From NCBI GenBank assembly GCA_046296295.1, contig JBKBLG010000014.1, forward strand, positions 1 through 64,000: 64,000 nt of DNA, written 5' to 3'. The notes under the pieces were generated by a model. That model did no database searches. It worked only from the letters and a program-made list of their open reading frames with translations, and was not told the origin of the DNA. Below are positions 1 through 7,527 of the stretch, piece by piece; the first letter of the stretch is position 1; each line of letters starts with the position of its first letter. The position numbers were made by a program, and so were the translations under genes. This stretch comes from UBA10646 sp046296295. GTDB taxonomy: Bacteria; Bacteroidota; Bacteroidia; Chitinophagales; Chitinophagaceae.

Positions 1-1
1 A

Positions 2-55
2 CCCCTGAGTCAGAAAAAATTATCCAACTCTATAAACTACTATTGGCAAGTATAG
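2..55 (+). other. Possible 3' tail of a gene cut by the window start
   Basis: One plus-strand frame is open from the window edge and stops with TAG at 53-55, giving a C-terminus that ends NYYWQV. The stop lies 20 bases before a strong terminator hairpin, which fits the end of a plus-strand gene. Only 17 codons are visible and another frame is also open, so the call is weak. Confidence 0.3.
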
Positions 56-74
56 GTAACCATACAACAAAAAA

Positions 75-113
75 AAGAGGCTATTTCTTAGTTTTGAGAC
101 AGCCTCTTTTTTA
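75..113. terminator. Bidirectional intrinsic terminator
   Basis: The arms AAGAGGCT (75-82) and AGCCTCTT (101-108) are perfectly complementary. A T run follows on the plus strand and an A run precedes on the left, so the hairpin can end transcription from both sides. It can serve whatever enters from the left and the minus-strand small gene at 170-415. Confidence 0.8.
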
Positions 114-169
114 TGAAAAATACCTTACGGTAAATATTTGTATAACCTTACGGTAAATGAAAAACAATA

Positions 170-415
170 TCAATACTCCGATACTTTGGTTTTGTTATTA
201 GTACGAGCCGCATAAGCTAAGATACTTGCAACTGATTTTTTGCGAGGTTTTTTCAACGGCTGTTCCGATAGTAGTTGCTTACTTTCTTGAATGATGCTTA
301 ATTTCTCTCTCAGAACCCAGTTGGTGGTCAATTCTTTTTCTAGCAAGCGAACCATAGCAGTGGGTAAGTTATTATACACGTACATAATAAGCTGCTCTGT
401 GTTGAAATGCTTCAT
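170..415 (-). CDS. Small hypothetical protein (81 aa)
   Basis: I do not recognise a family with certainty. The N-terminal half (about residues 4-45) looks helical and acidic, and resembles the short helical region of small anti-sigma-like proteins in Bacteroidota. The C-terminal half is basic, with a KKPRKK cluster near residue 56. There is no signal peptide or membrane segment. The gene is monocistronic and ends before the terminator at 75-113, with two direct copies of the 14-mer repeat (123 and 146) in its 3' flank. A real gene is likely because the frame is clean and the spacing to both neighbours is normal. Confidence 0.6.
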   Translation of the reverse strand: MKHFNTEQLIMYVYNNLPTAMVRLLEKELTTNWVLREKLSIIQESKQLLSEQPLKKPRKKSVASILAYAARTNNKTKVSEY

Positions 416-529
416 AATTCAGCAGTTTGGCAAGGCTTAAAAAAATTGTTAGTGTGAAAAGTTGCAGAACACAACCATCTAACGTGTTAGGTGGCCTTTA
501 TATTGCACAACGTGTATAAAGTACGTGAT

Positions 530-832
530 TTATTTACCGGAAGGTGTTTCGAGAATGAAAATATCTTCATTCCGGCGCTTCATATACAACTGTTCTCTGG
601 CATATTTTTCAATAGCCGCCGGGCTATTTTGTAATTCGTTCAGCTCTTTTTGGGTTTTAGCAATCTCTTTTTCGTAGAATGCCTTCTTTTCTAGCAGTGC
701 ATCTAGCTCTTGTTGGCGTTCTCGCTGGGTGAAAAAGTCATTTCTATCAAAAAATAAGATGCTTACCAGAAATATTCCGGTAGCAATCAAGTATTTATTT
801 CTGACGATATGGAAGAGCTGTTTAAGCTTCAT
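530..832 (-). CDS. Septum formation initiator (DivIC/FtsB family)
   Basis: The 100-residue protein has the family layout: a short cytoplasmic N-terminus, one membrane segment at about residues 14-28 (KYLIATGIFLVSILFF), a periplasmic coiled coil at about 35-70, and a conserved tail with AREQLYMKRRNEDIFI. Family members act in the divisome, where they form a complex with FtsL- and FtsQ-like proteins and help activate septal wall synthesis. The length matches the family. The neighbours are not division genes, and its left neighbour is a small hypothetical gene on the same strand. Assignment to the family is firm; the exact DivIC or FtsB name is not. Confidence 0.88.
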   Translation of the reverse strand: MKLKQLFHIVRNKYLIATGIFLVSILFFDRNDFFTQRERQQELDALLEKKAFYEKEIAKTQKELNELQNSPAAIEKYAREQLYMKRRNEDIFILETPSGK

Positions 833-979
833 ATTGTGGCTCTAAGTAAGTGATATCCGTAGTTGCAGCTATGGTAAGTGTATAATTTTTACCTAAGTGG
901 GTAAGGTTATACACAAGGTGTATTGCGGGCTTCACAATGCCATAACATAACATTTATGAGCTTTTGCACGCCAAATCTG

Positions 980-987
980 TACCTTTG
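980..987 (+). promoter_or_regulatory. Candidate -7 box (TAnnTTTG) for typA
   Basis: TACCTTTG matches the Bacteroidota sigma-A -7 consensus TAnnTTTG and lies 58 bases before the chosen typA start. No convincing -33 element is seen at the expected spacing. Confidence 0.45.
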
Positions 988-1045
988 CCGACAATTTTAC
1001 CCAAAACCAAGCTTTTTTGGTGTGGGTTTGAGCAAAGTAATTGAT

Positions 1046-2857
1046 ATGAATATTCGCAACATTGCCATTATCGCCCACGTAGACCATGGCAAAACAACTC
1101 TGGTAGATAAAATCTTACACACAGCTAAGGTGTTCCGTGAAAACCAGGAAACAGGTGACCTCATCATGGATAGTAATGATCTAGAACGTGAAAGAGGTAT
1201 CACTATTTTTAGTAAAAACGCGGCTGTAGAATACAAAGGCGTTAAAATCAACGTAATTGATACCCCTGGGCACGCCGACTTTGGTGGCGAAGTTGAACGT
1301 GTATTGAAAATGGCCGATGGTGTTATTCTTCTAGTGGATGCTTTTGAAGGGCCTATGCCTCAAACACGCTTTGTGCTTCAAAAGGCATTGCAACTTAACC
1401 TCAAGCCTATTGTAGTTATCAATAAAGTAGATAAGCCAAACTGCCGCCCCGATGAAGTGCACGATGCCGTATTTGAGCTTTTCTTTAACCTCGATGCCAC
1501 AGAAGAGCAATTAGATTTTCCAACATATTATGGTTCTGGTAAAAATGGTTGGTTCAACGATAGCCTAACTCCATGCGAAGATATCACGCCATTAATGGAT
1601 GGTATTGTAAAGCACGTACCTCCACCAACAGTAGCAGAAGGTACGTTACAGTTACAAATTACATCGTTAGATTATTCTTCTTTCTTAGGTCGTATTGCTG
1701 TGGGTAAGGTTACCCGTGGTAGCATTACCGAAAACCAACCTATCAGCTTAGTACGTGGCGATGGTAGTATTAAGAAAACACGTGTTCGTGAACTGTATGT
1801 TTTTGAAGGAATGGGTAAGAAAAAGGTTACTACCGTTAATTGCGGCGATTTATGTGCCGTAGTAGGTATTGAAGATTTCTCTATTGGCGATACCATCGCC
1901 GATTTTGAAAATCCGGAAGCGTTGCCCATTGTAAGCGTAGATGAACCTACCATGAACATGACCTTCAGCATTAACAACTCACCCTTCTTTGGCAAAGATG
2001 GTAAGTTTGTTACGAGCCGTCACTTACGTGATCGTTTAATGAAGGAAACAGAAAAAAACCTAGCCTTACGCGTAGTAGATACCGATGCCGGAGATACGTT
2101 TTTAGTGTACGGTCGCGGTATCTTACACTTAGGTGTATTGATTGAAACCATGCGTAGAGAAGGATATGAACTTACAGTAGGCCAACCCCAAGTAATTGTA
2201 AAAGAAATAGATGGTAAAAAATGTGAGCCTTATGAAAATTTGGTGGTAGATGTACCTCAAGAATTTGCAAGTAAGGTGATTGATTTGGTTACCCGTCGTA
2301 AAGGTGAAATGCATGTAATGGAAACCAAAGGCGAAATGCAGCACCTCGAGTTTGAAATTCCAAGTCGCGGCTTAATTGGCTTACGTACACAAATGCTTAC
2401 TGCTACCACAGGCGAAGCAGTAATGGCACATCGTTTTACAGAATATAAGCCTTGGAAAGGCCCAATTCCGGGTCGTAATAATGGGGTATTAATTGCTAAA
2501 GAAGCAGGTACTACCACGGGGTACTCACTTGATAAATTACAAGATCGTGGTGTGTTTTTTGTAGATCCGGGCGAAGAAGTATACAAAGGCATGATTATTG
2601 GCGAAAACAATAAGCCCGGCGATTTAGTAGTTAATTGCAACGAAGGCAAAAAGCTTACCAACATGCGTGCTAGCGGTAGCGATGCCGCAACCAACATTGC
2701 TCCCAAAACATTGATGACGCTCGAAGAATGTATGGAGTATATACAGTTTGATGAGTGTATTGAGGTAACGCCCAACTTCATTCGTATGCGTAAAAGCATT
2801 CTCGATGAAGAAGAACGTAAGAAGCAAGCAAAACGTATGGCTGCAGAAGCGGTATAA
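1046..2857 (+). CDS. typA: Ribosome-associated GTPase BipA/TypA
   Basis: This translational GTPase binds the 70S ribosome and helps ribosome assembly and stress adaptation. The P-loop HVDHGKT is at residues 11-17, switch I RGITI at 50-54, DTPGH at 72-76 and NKVD at 126-129. The rest carries EF-G-like domains II, III and V and the BipA C-terminal domain. The frame stays open upstream to 923, but I place the start at 1046 (MNIRNIAIIAH). That gives 603 residues, the usual family length, and the upstream part looks non-coding. A TACCTTTG box at 980-987 may be the -7 element of its promoter. A 14-mer repeat begins on the base after the stop codon, followed by a terminator. Confidence 0.96.
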   Translation: MNIRNIAIIAHVDHGKTTLVDKILHTAKVFRENQETGDLIMDSNDLERERGITIFSKNAAVEYKGVKINVIDTPGHADFGGEVERVLKMADGVILLVDAFEGPMPQTRFVLQKALQLNLKPIVVINKVDKPNCRPDEVHDAVFELFFNLDATEEQLDFPTYYGSGKNGWFNDSLTPCEDITPLMDGIVKHVPPPTVAEGTLQLQITSLDYSSFLGRIAVGKVTRGSITENQPISLVRGDGSIKKTRVRELYVFEGMGKKKVTTVNCGDLCAVVGIEDFSIGDTIADFENPEALPIVSVDEPTMNMTFSINNSPFFGKDGKFVTSRHLRDRLMKETEKNLALRVVDTDAGDTFLVYGRGILHLGVLIETMRREGYELTVGQPQVIVKEIDGKKCEPYENLVVDVPQEFASKVIDLVTRRKGEMHVMETKGEMQHLEFEIPSRGLIGLRTQMLTATTGEAVMAHRFTEYKPWKGPIPGRNNGVLIAKEAGTTTGYSLDKLQDRGVFFVDPGEEVYKGMIIGENNKPGDLVVNCNEGKKLTNMRASGSDAATNIAPKTLMTLEECMEYIQFDECIEVTPNFIRMRKSILDEEERKKQAKRMAAEAV

Positions 2858-2871
2858 CATTTACCGTAAGG
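2858..2871 (-). repeat. 14-mer repeat abutting the typA stop codon
   Basis: This is an exact minus-orientation copy, starting at the base after the TAA at 2855-2857 and lying between the stop and the terminator hairpin. Confidence 0.85.
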
Positions 2872-2886
2872 TACCAATGTATATAG

Positions 2887-2909
2887 GCCACCGAAAGGTG
2901 GCTTTTTTT
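2887..2909 (+). terminator. Intrinsic terminator of typA
   Basis: GCCACC and GGTGGC form a 6-bp stem around a GAAA tetraloop and are followed by seven T. Confidence 0.9.
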
Positions 2910-2950
2910 ATGCTTTATTACTAGGTGTTTGTACTTACATTGCAACCACA

Positions 2951-3790
2951 ATGAAATTGTTTATGATGCGCATTGGAGTATTGATAATAGTATTGTCCCT
3001 TACGGGCAAATGTTGGAGCCAGCCAAAGCTTACTCAATTGTGGGTAAGCGATACTATTTTAAAAACACCCGAAAGTGTTGTTTTTGATGGTGCTGGAAAG
3101 CGTTTGTTGGTGAGTTGTATGCATAACAACTTAACTGAAAAAAAGGGTACAGGTACTATTGCTGCTATTGATTTAGATGGTAAGCCCATTAGTATGGTGT
3201 GGAGTACTACACTAAACAGCCCGAAAGGTATGTTATTGGTGAACGATTTCGTGTTTGTTACCGATATTAACGAAGTGGTGGCTATAGACGCACGTAACGG
3301 AAATATATTAAAGCGTGTAACGGTTGATGGTGCAGTGTTTTTAAACGATATAGCCGTAGCCGAAGATGGAATGATTTACGTTAGTGACACGCGTACCGGT
3401 CGAATTTATAAAATTGAGCAACTCAAAGCATCGTTATATACCGAAGGTTTGAAAAATCCTAACGGTTTACTGTGCCTGGGTAAAGATTTGTACGTGTTAG
3501 CTAACGGCAACCTGATTAAATACGATGAAAAACGCCAGGCCACCATACTTGCTACCGGCATGGAAGCTAGTACAGATGGGTTAATTATGGTAAATAAAAA
3601 AGATTTTCTGGTAAGTTGTTGGAATGGGGTTATTTATTATGTAACAGGCGAAGGTAAGGTTACGCAACTGTTAGATGTGCGTAACGAAAAAATCAACACA
3701 GCCGATATTGGCTACGACTTTAAGAAGAAAATTGTGTATGTGCCTAATTTTTACAAAAACACAGTAACAGCGTATCAACTGAGCTTTTAA
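2951..3790 (+). CDS. Secreted SMP-30/NHL-like beta-propeller protein
   Basis: The 279-residue product begins with a signal peptide (hydrophobic segment at about residues 6-19, cleavage near CWSQ). The rest is a chain of short beta-rich units with phrases such as DARNGNILKRV, AEDGMIYVSDTRTGRIYKI and GLKNPNGLLC. These are typical of six-bladed propellers of the SMP-30/gluconolactonase and NHL type. Relatives are lactonases or plain binding scaffolds. I cannot confirm the metal-binding residues, so no enzyme activity is claimed. ATG codons at 2951, 2963 and 2966 could each start it. An inserted-G variant of the 14-mer repeat falls inside the signal-peptide region (2998-3012), and an exact copy lies two bases after the stop. 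Confidence 0.75.
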   Translation: MKLFMMRIGVLIIVLSLTGKCWSQPKLTQLWVSDTILKTPESVVFDGAGKRLLVSCMHNNLTEKKGTGTIAAIDLDGKPISMVWSTTLNSPKGMLLVNDFVFVTDINEVVAIDARNGNILKRVTVDGAVFLNDIAVAEDGMIYVSDTRTGRIYKIEQLKASLYTEGLKNPNGLLCLGKDLYVLANGNLIKYDEKRQATILATGMEASTDGLIMVNKKDFLVSCWNGVIYYVTGEGKVTQLLDVRNEKINTADIGYDFKKKIVYVPNFYKNTVTAYQLSF

Positions 3791-3792
3791 CA

Positions 3793-3806
3793 CCTTACGG
3801 TAAATG
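3793..3806 (+). repeat. 14-mer repeat two bases after a stop codon
   Basis: This is an exact plus-orientation copy between the propeller gene stop and the terminator at 3821-3857. Confidence 0.85.
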
Positions 3807-3820
3807 TTGTTTGTGGGTAT

Positions 3821-3857
3821 AAATTTATGGGGCGGCAAAAGGCCGCCCCATAAATTT
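3821..3857. terminator. Bidirectional terminator between convergent genes
   Basis: A perfect 16-bp stem (3821-3836 with 3842-3857) encloses a five-base loop. The GC-rich inner part is flanked by A/T runs on both sides. It separates the plus-strand propeller gene from the minus-strand small membrane gene. Confidence 0.88.
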
Positions 3858-3869
3858 AAAATGTTTTTG

Positions 3870-4115
3870 TTAGGAACCCCGATTGAAAAACTTAGTGTCT
3901 TCATCGGCCATTACTTCTTTTTCTTTCTTCCACCAACGATAGCCAATAAAGCCCATAATGGCTATTGGCATAATCATAAGATATACAATACCAGAATTTA
4001 AACTTTTAGCAGGCTCTTCGCCCAACTGTTCGGCAGTTTTTGTACAAATAGAACATTGTGCTACCGCCCATTGCGTTAGCAATAACAACATCAAAATCAA
4101 GCGTACACGTTTCAT
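3870..4115 (-). CDS. Small membrane protein with CxxC motif
   Basis: The 81-residue protein has a signal peptide or first membrane segment (RLILMLLLLTQWAVA), then a short loop with CSIC (a CxxC), then a second membrane segment (IVYLMIMPIAIMGFIGY) and a charged cytosolic tail. Longer starts exist up to 4169, but they would overlap the upstream LOG gene, so I chose the ATG at 4115. The LOG gene lies 40 bases upstream on the same strand, which suggests co-transcription. A CxxC facing the periplasm could bind a metal or act in redox chemistry, but nothing visible decides this. Confidence 0.72.
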   Translation of the reverse strand: MKRVRLILMLLLLTQWAVAQCSICTKTAEQLGEEPAKSLNSGIVYLMIMPIAIMGFIGYRWWKKEKEVMADEDTKFFNRGS

Positions 4116-4155
4116 ACATTGTTGTTGAGAAGTAACAAAGTTAAGCAGATGCAGC

Positions 4156-4896
4156 TTATCGCTTTTCAAAAAACCATGGTAATCGCTTGCGAGGTTTTAC
4201 CTCGTAATTGTTGCGAATGTATTTTTGAATATGTTGCATAGCTTCGTCGAAATCATCAGTAAGTAATATCAGGTTCATATCTTCCGAACTTACCGTTCCC
4301 TCCTTCACCATATACTCCATGTACCTATACAGTTCTTGATAGTAACGCTTGCCAAACAACACTATTGGAAAACTATGAATTGTGCGAGTTTGCACCAAGG
4401 TTAACGCTTCAAAAAACTCATCCATTGTTCCAAAACCTCCGGGTAAAATGATGAAGGCATAAGAGTATTTCACCAACAATACTTTTCGAATAAAAAAGTA
4501 GCGCATCGTAATACTCTTGTGCACGTAGGGGTTAGCATGCTGCTCGTGTGGTAGTACAATGTTAACGCCAATACTAGTACCGCCGTTTTCAAAAGCACCC
4601 TTGTTGGCAGCTTCCATAATACCCGGCCCGCCGCCAGTTAAAGTTGTAAAACCTAAATCGGCAATTCGCTTGCCAAATGCCTCGCCAATTTTATAGTAGT
4701 GATGGTCGGGCTTAAAACGAGCACTCCCAAAAACCGTAATACATGGCCCAACAAAATGCAACGCTCTAAAGCCCTTGATGAACTCTTTGAATACGGTAAA
4801 TGCAAAGCTTAACTCCCAAATACGAGGTTTGGGGCCATCAAGATATACCTCTCTACCAGCGGGTATTACACGTTTCAATGGTGTCTTCTTAGCCAT
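4156..4896 (-). CDS. LOG family protein (TIGR00730 type)
   Basis: The Rossmann-fold protein of 246 residues carries both LOG signatures: GGGPGIMEA at 88-96 and PGGFGTMDE at 152-160. Family members hydrolyse nucleoside 5'-monophosphates at the N-glycosidic bond. The plant and some bacterial members release active cytokinins, and others remove phosphoribosyl from AMP or related nucleotides. A basic C-terminal tail (KPRKRLPWFFEKR) follows the core. A hormone role is not implied here; nucleotide clean-up is the modest inference. It appears to be the first gene of a two-gene unit with the CxxC membrane protein. Confidence 0.9.
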   Translation of the reverse strand: MAKKTPLKRVIPAGREVYLDGPKPRIWELSFAFTVFKEFIKGFRALHFVGPCITVFGSARFKPDHHYYKIGEAFGKRIADLGFTTLTGGGPGIMEAANKGAFENGGTSIGVNIVLPHEQHANPYVHKSITMRYFFIRKVLLVKYSYAFIILPGGFGTMDEFFEALTLVQTRTIHSFPIVLFGKRYYQELYRYMEYMVKEGTVSSEDMNLILLTDDFDEAMQHIQKYIRNNYEVKPRKRLPWFFEKR

Positions 4897-4955
4897 AATT
4901 GAATTAACAGATTTATATGCTATTCGGTTGTATTACCTTGCAGTAATAATATTTT

Positions 4956-5729
4956 ATGATGCGTATTGTAAGTTACAATGTTAACGGTATTAGAGCAGCT
5001 ATAAAAAAGGGCTGGATTGATTGGGTAAGTTCCGATGTAGCCGACGTTATTTGCTTACAAGAAACAAAAGCCACTGCTGCCGATGTAGATGTTAGTACTT
5101 TAGAGCAACTAGGTTATCATCACTATTGGTTTTCGGCCGAAAAAAATGGGTATAGCGGCGTAGCTATATTTACGAAAGTAAAACCCGATTTCGTAGGTTA
5201 TGGTAATGGTAACGCACAAAGCGATGCCGAGGGCCGTGTTATCAGAGCCGATTTCGGAGATGTTACATTAATCAACGCCTACTTCCCCAGTGGTACCAGC
5301 GGTGAAGAACGTCAATCTTACAAGTATACTTGGTTGAACGAGTTTCTTACTTACGTAAATGAATTGCGTAAAACCAGACCAAAATTGATTGTTTGCGGCG
5401 ATTATAACATAGCACATACACCCATCGATATTCACGACCCTAAAGGCAATAAAAATTCATCAGGCTTCTTGCCCGAAGAAAGAGCATGGATGGATACTTG
5501 GCTCGCAACAGGCTTTGTAGATACCTTTAGAGTAATGCACCCAAATGTTACAGGTGCTTATAGTTGGTGGAGTCAGCGATTTCCAACCGTAAGATTAAAC
5601 AATAAAGGTTGGCGAATTGATTATATTAGTGTTACAAATAATTTAAAAGAGGCAATTGCCGAAGCTGCAATATGGCCCGATGTGAAGCACAGCGATCATT
5701 GCCCGATATATGTACGCTTGAGTTTGTAA
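4956..5729 (+). CDS. xth: Exodeoxyribonuclease III
   Basis: This AP endonuclease and 3'-5' exonuclease acts in base excision repair. The family motifs are in order: SYNVNGIRAA near the N-terminus, the metal ligand Glu36 in LQETK, CGDYNIAHTPID with Asp149 and Asn151, and the terminal SDHCPI with the Asp247-His248 pair. The length of 257 residues is normal. Two ATG codons are adjacent (4956 and 4959), and the second gives the common MRIVSYNVNG start. A sister motif (ACTTACGTAAATG) lies inside the gene at 5349-5361. Confidence 0.96.
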   Translation: MMRIVSYNVNGIRAAIKKGWIDWVSSDVADVICLQETKATAADVDVSTLEQLGYHHYWFSAEKNGYSGVAIFTKVKPDFVGYGNGNAQSDAEGRVIRADFGDVTLINAYFPSGTSGEERQSYKYTWLNEFLTYVNELRKTRPKLIVCGDYNIAHTPIDIHDPKGNKNSSGFLPEERAWMDTWLATGFVDTFRVMHPNVTGAYSWWSQRFPTVRLNNKGWRIDYISVTNNLKEAIAEAAIWPDVKHSDHCPIYVRLSL

Positions 5730-5759
5730 CCCAAAATAATCTTTACAGAAATATTAATT

Positions 5760-5819
5760 TTGGCAGTGCTCATAGGCCTGGTTCTAATTACAATTTGGCA
5801 GGCTTACAACAATAAGTAA
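5760..5819 (+). other. Short hydrophobic reading frame in the xth 3' flank
   Basis: Directly after the xth stop the same frame stays open, and from a TTG at 5760 reads LAVLIGLVLITIW followed by QAYNNK and a stop. This is a plausible membrane segment with a charged tail, but there is no ATG. It may be a very small protein, a remnant of a longer membrane protein, or chance. Confidence 0.2.
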
Positions 5820-5869
5820 CACCAGTAACTGTATACTGCTTGTCAGCGATTTTAGAGCGGTAAGCTAGC

Positions 5870-5974
5870 GTGGTACCAACTCCTAATCGCAATTATTTGA
5901 GTTGGATCGCTTTAATTGGTGCACTTACCACTGTAATTGTAACAGTAGCACAGTTGATTAAAAAGCAAAATTAA
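5870..5974 (+). CDS. Candidate 34-aa single-span membrane protein
   Basis: From a GTG at 5870 a 34-codon frame encodes a polar start (VVPTPNRNYL), one clear membrane segment (SWIALIGALTTVIVTVAQ) and a positively charged tail LIKKQN. It stops four bases before the DUF4286 gene, so it could be translated with it. With no ATG start it may instead be the tail of a decayed gene, and the hydrophobic frame at 5760-5819 could be another piece. It was too short for standard ORF calling. Confidence 0.35.
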   Translation: MVPTPNRNYLSWIALIGALTTVIVTVAQLIKKQN

Positions 5975-5978
5975 AATA

Positions 5979-6284
5979 ATGTATATTTATAATATAACAA
6001 TACAAATAACCCACGCTATACACGAACCCTGGTTACAATGGATGCAGCAAATACATATTCCTGCAGTAATGGCTACACATTGCTTTACGAATTACACCTT
6101 GGTTCGTTTATTGGATATTGATGAATCTGAGGGGGTTACCTATGCGGTACAATATAAAGCCGCATCGAAACAAGATTATGAACGTTACATCAGTCATTTT
6201 TCGCCCGCCTTAAGGCAAGCTAGTATTGATGCTTGGGGTAATCAGTTCATTGCTTTTCGCAGTTTAATGCAGGTTGTGCATTAA
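5979..6284 (+). CDS. DUF4286 family protein
   Basis: The 101-residue cytosolic protein matches the DUF4286 pattern: an N-terminal YNITIQITHAIHEPWLQWM strand-helix, a central YAVQYKAASKQDYERYI, and a C-terminal WGNQFIAFRSLM. The family is common and almost limited to Bacteroidota, has a ferredoxin-like dimeric look, and has no known function. It lies between a candidate small membrane protein (four bases upstream) and the HU genes. An exact 14-mer repeat follows 51 bases after the stop. Confidence 0.88.
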   Translation: MYIYNITIQITHAIHEPWLQWMQQIHIPAVMATHCFTNYTLVRLLDIDESEGVTYAVQYKAASKQDYERYISHFSPALRQASIDAWGNQFIAFRSLMQVVH

Positions 6285-6353
6285 CTGTGGAAATATTTTT
6301 AGTAAGGTAATGCTTTTTATAAAAACCAGCCAAAACCTTACGGTAAATGCACA

Positions 6354-6398
6354 CAATATCGCTGAAAGTCAATACTGTAAAGGGTTGTAGCGATATTG
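6354..6398 (+). other. Inverted repeat upstream of the HU genes
   Basis: CAATATCGCT (6354-6363) and AGCGATATTG (6389-6398) are perfect 10-base arms 25 bases apart. There is no T run, so it is more likely an RNA structure or a protein-binding pair than a terminator. Confidence 0.5.
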
Positions 6399-6423
6399 AA
6401 AGGTTAAAATTGTATCTTAGCTG

Positions 6424-6480
6424 CCACTACCGAAATGGTATAAGCCCTTATGTAACAAGGGTTTCAGCTACATTTAGTGG
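6424..6480 (+). promoter_or_regulatory. Possible structured 5' leader of the HU genes
   Basis: An outer stem CCACTA (6424-6429) with TAGTGG (6475-6480) encloses an inner hairpin of AAGCCCTT (6442-6449) with AAGGGTTT (6457-6464, one G-U pair). The nested structure ends 75 bases before the HU start and could be a regulatory leader. No known riboswitch class is recognised. Confidence 0.4.
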
Positions 6481-6555
6481 TGGAAAATAGTTTTGAAAAC
6501 TTGCAAAAGCCTATACATTTGTTACATTACATCATTCATCCAAAAAAATATTCTC

Positions 6556-6837
6556 ATGAACAAAGCTGAATTAGTAGCAAGTATTGCCGAAACAGCCGGT
6601 ATTACCAAAACAGAAGCTAACAGCGTTATAGATGCATTTGCTGATGCGGTAGCTAAAACTTTGAAAAAAGGCGATAGCGTAACTTTAGTAGGTTTCGGTA
6701 CATTCTCGGTAAGTAAGCGTGCTGCACGAACAGGTCGCAATCCGCAAACTGGCGAAACCATTAAAATCAAAGCTAAAAAAGTAGCTAAGTTTAAAGCTGG
6801 TTCTGAATTAAGCAACGCAGTTAACGGCGGTAAGTAA
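6556..6837 (+). CDS. HU family DNA-binding protein, copy 1
   Basis: The 93-residue nucleoid protein shows the HU signatures: NKAELVASIAETAGITKTEA for the N-terminal helices, then GFGTFSVSKRAARTGRNPQT, which contains the DNA-binding arm with the conserved RNP. HU dimers bend and wrap DNA without sequence specificity. The frame extends upstream to 6493, but the ATG at 6556 is the normal family start. It is followed after 38 bases by a second HU gene with an almost identical arm region. Each product has a lysine-rich tail, here ending GSELSNAVNGGK. Confidence 0.95.
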   Translation: MNKAELVASIAETAGITKTEANSVIDAFADAVAKTLKKGDSVTLVGFGTFSVSKRAARTGRNPQTGETIKIKAKKVAKFKAGSELSNAVNGGK

Positions 6838-6875
6838 TTTTCACCTTTCTTTCACTCAAATAACAACAAACCATT

Positions 6876-7145
6876 ATGAACAAAGCAGATTTGATTGCAC
6901 ACTTAGCAGAAGCCGCCGGTATCAACAAAACACAAGCTAATGCTGCTTTAGATGCCTTTACAGATGCTATTACAAAAACTTTGAAAAAAGGCGATAGCGT
7001 AACCTTGGTAGGTTTCGGTACATTCTCGGTAAGTAAGCGTGCTGCTCGTACAGGTCGCAACCCGCAAACTGGCGAAACAATTAAAATTAAAGCTAAAAAG
7101 GTTGCCCGCTTTAAGCCTGGTAAGGGTTTAAGTGAAAAAATCTAA
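6876..7145 (+). CDS. HU family DNA-binding protein, copy 2
   Basis: The 89-residue second HU has the same fold and the same arm sequence (GFGTFSVSKRAARTGRNPQT) as copy 1, but a diverged first helix pair (NKADLIAHLAEAAGINKTQA) and a different tail (FKPGKGLSEKI). The two DNA sequences are nearly identical over the central part and diverge at the ends, a pattern expected from gene conversion after tandem duplication. The pair may form homo- and heterodimers, as HU alpha/beta does in enterobacteria. A terminator follows at 7169-7199. Confidence 0.95.
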   Translation: MNKADLIAHLAEAAGINKTQANAALDAFTDAITKTLKKGDSVTLVGFGTFSVSKRAARTGRNPQTGETIKIKAKKVARFKPGKGLSEKI

Positions 7146-7168
7146 GCGCTGCCATTGTTATCTTATGA

Positions 7169-7199
7169 AGCTGAGCACTGTGGTGTTCGGCTTTTTTTT
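7169..7199 (+). terminator. Terminator of the HU genes
   Basis: AGCTGAGCAC (7169-7178) pairs with GTGTTCGGCT (7183-7192) using two G-U pairs, and eight T follow. Confidence 0.8.
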
Positions 7200-7265
7200 G
7201 CATATAAGGTAAGATTCCTGCATTTTTGCAGGCCAATTGGTTCATCACATTAAAAAAAACACACG

Positions 7266-7370
7266 ATGGGTAGAGGTGATAAAAAAACAGCTAAGGGTAA
7301 GCGCTTTAAAGGTTCTTTTGGTAAGAGCCGCTTAGCTCGTAAGAAAAAAGCTGTTGCTAAAAAAGCTTAA
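7266..7370 (+). CDS. 30S ribosomal protein THX
   Basis: The 34-residue basic peptide starts MGRGDKKTAKGKRFKGSFGK and ends in a run of lysine and alanine. This is the pattern of the small THX protein that sits in the head of the 30S subunit in Thermus and Bacteroidota. The gene is too short for most ORF callers. It has its own upstream region, with a small hairpin (CCTGCA/TGCAGG at 7217-7232), and its own terminator. Confidence 0.9.
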   Translation: MGRGDKKTAKGKRFKGSFGKSRLARKKKAVAKKA

Positions 7371-7388
7371 TCAACATTTAACTGTTGT

Positions 7389-7427
7389 AACAATAAGGCT
7401 CGTTGCATTGCAACGAGCCTTATTGTT
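7389..7427. terminator. Bidirectional terminator between THX and NAD kinase
   Basis: A 19-bp perfect stem (7389-7407 with 7409-7427) carries the GGCTCGTTGCA core. It sits between the convergent THX and nadK genes. Its T run is short, so termination strength is uncertain. Confidence 0.7.
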
Positions 7428-7436
7428 ACTAAATAA

Positions 7437-7514
7437 CCTTGCGGTAAATGATGGTGCAATAGCAACTATTGACTGAAGCTTTTTGTACGGCTTGCACTGG
7501 CATTTGCCGTAAGG
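7437..7514. repeat. Pair of 14-mer repeats in a convergent spacer
   Basis: CCTTGCGGTAAATG (7437-7450, plus) and CATTTGCCGTAAGG (7501-7514, minus) face each other 50 bases apart, just beyond the nadK stop. Each has one mismatch to the consensus. Confidence 0.75.
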
Positions 7515-7527
7515 CATGTACTAATAC

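Noticed and set aside
923..1045. N-terminal extension of the TypA reading frame
   Set aside because: The first 41 codons are low-likelihood coding sequence that contains a promoter-like box; the family begins at the ATG at 1046.
2257..2877. Long minus-strand frame opposite typA
   Set aside because: It is an antisense shadow of the conserved GTPase frame and has no family likeness.
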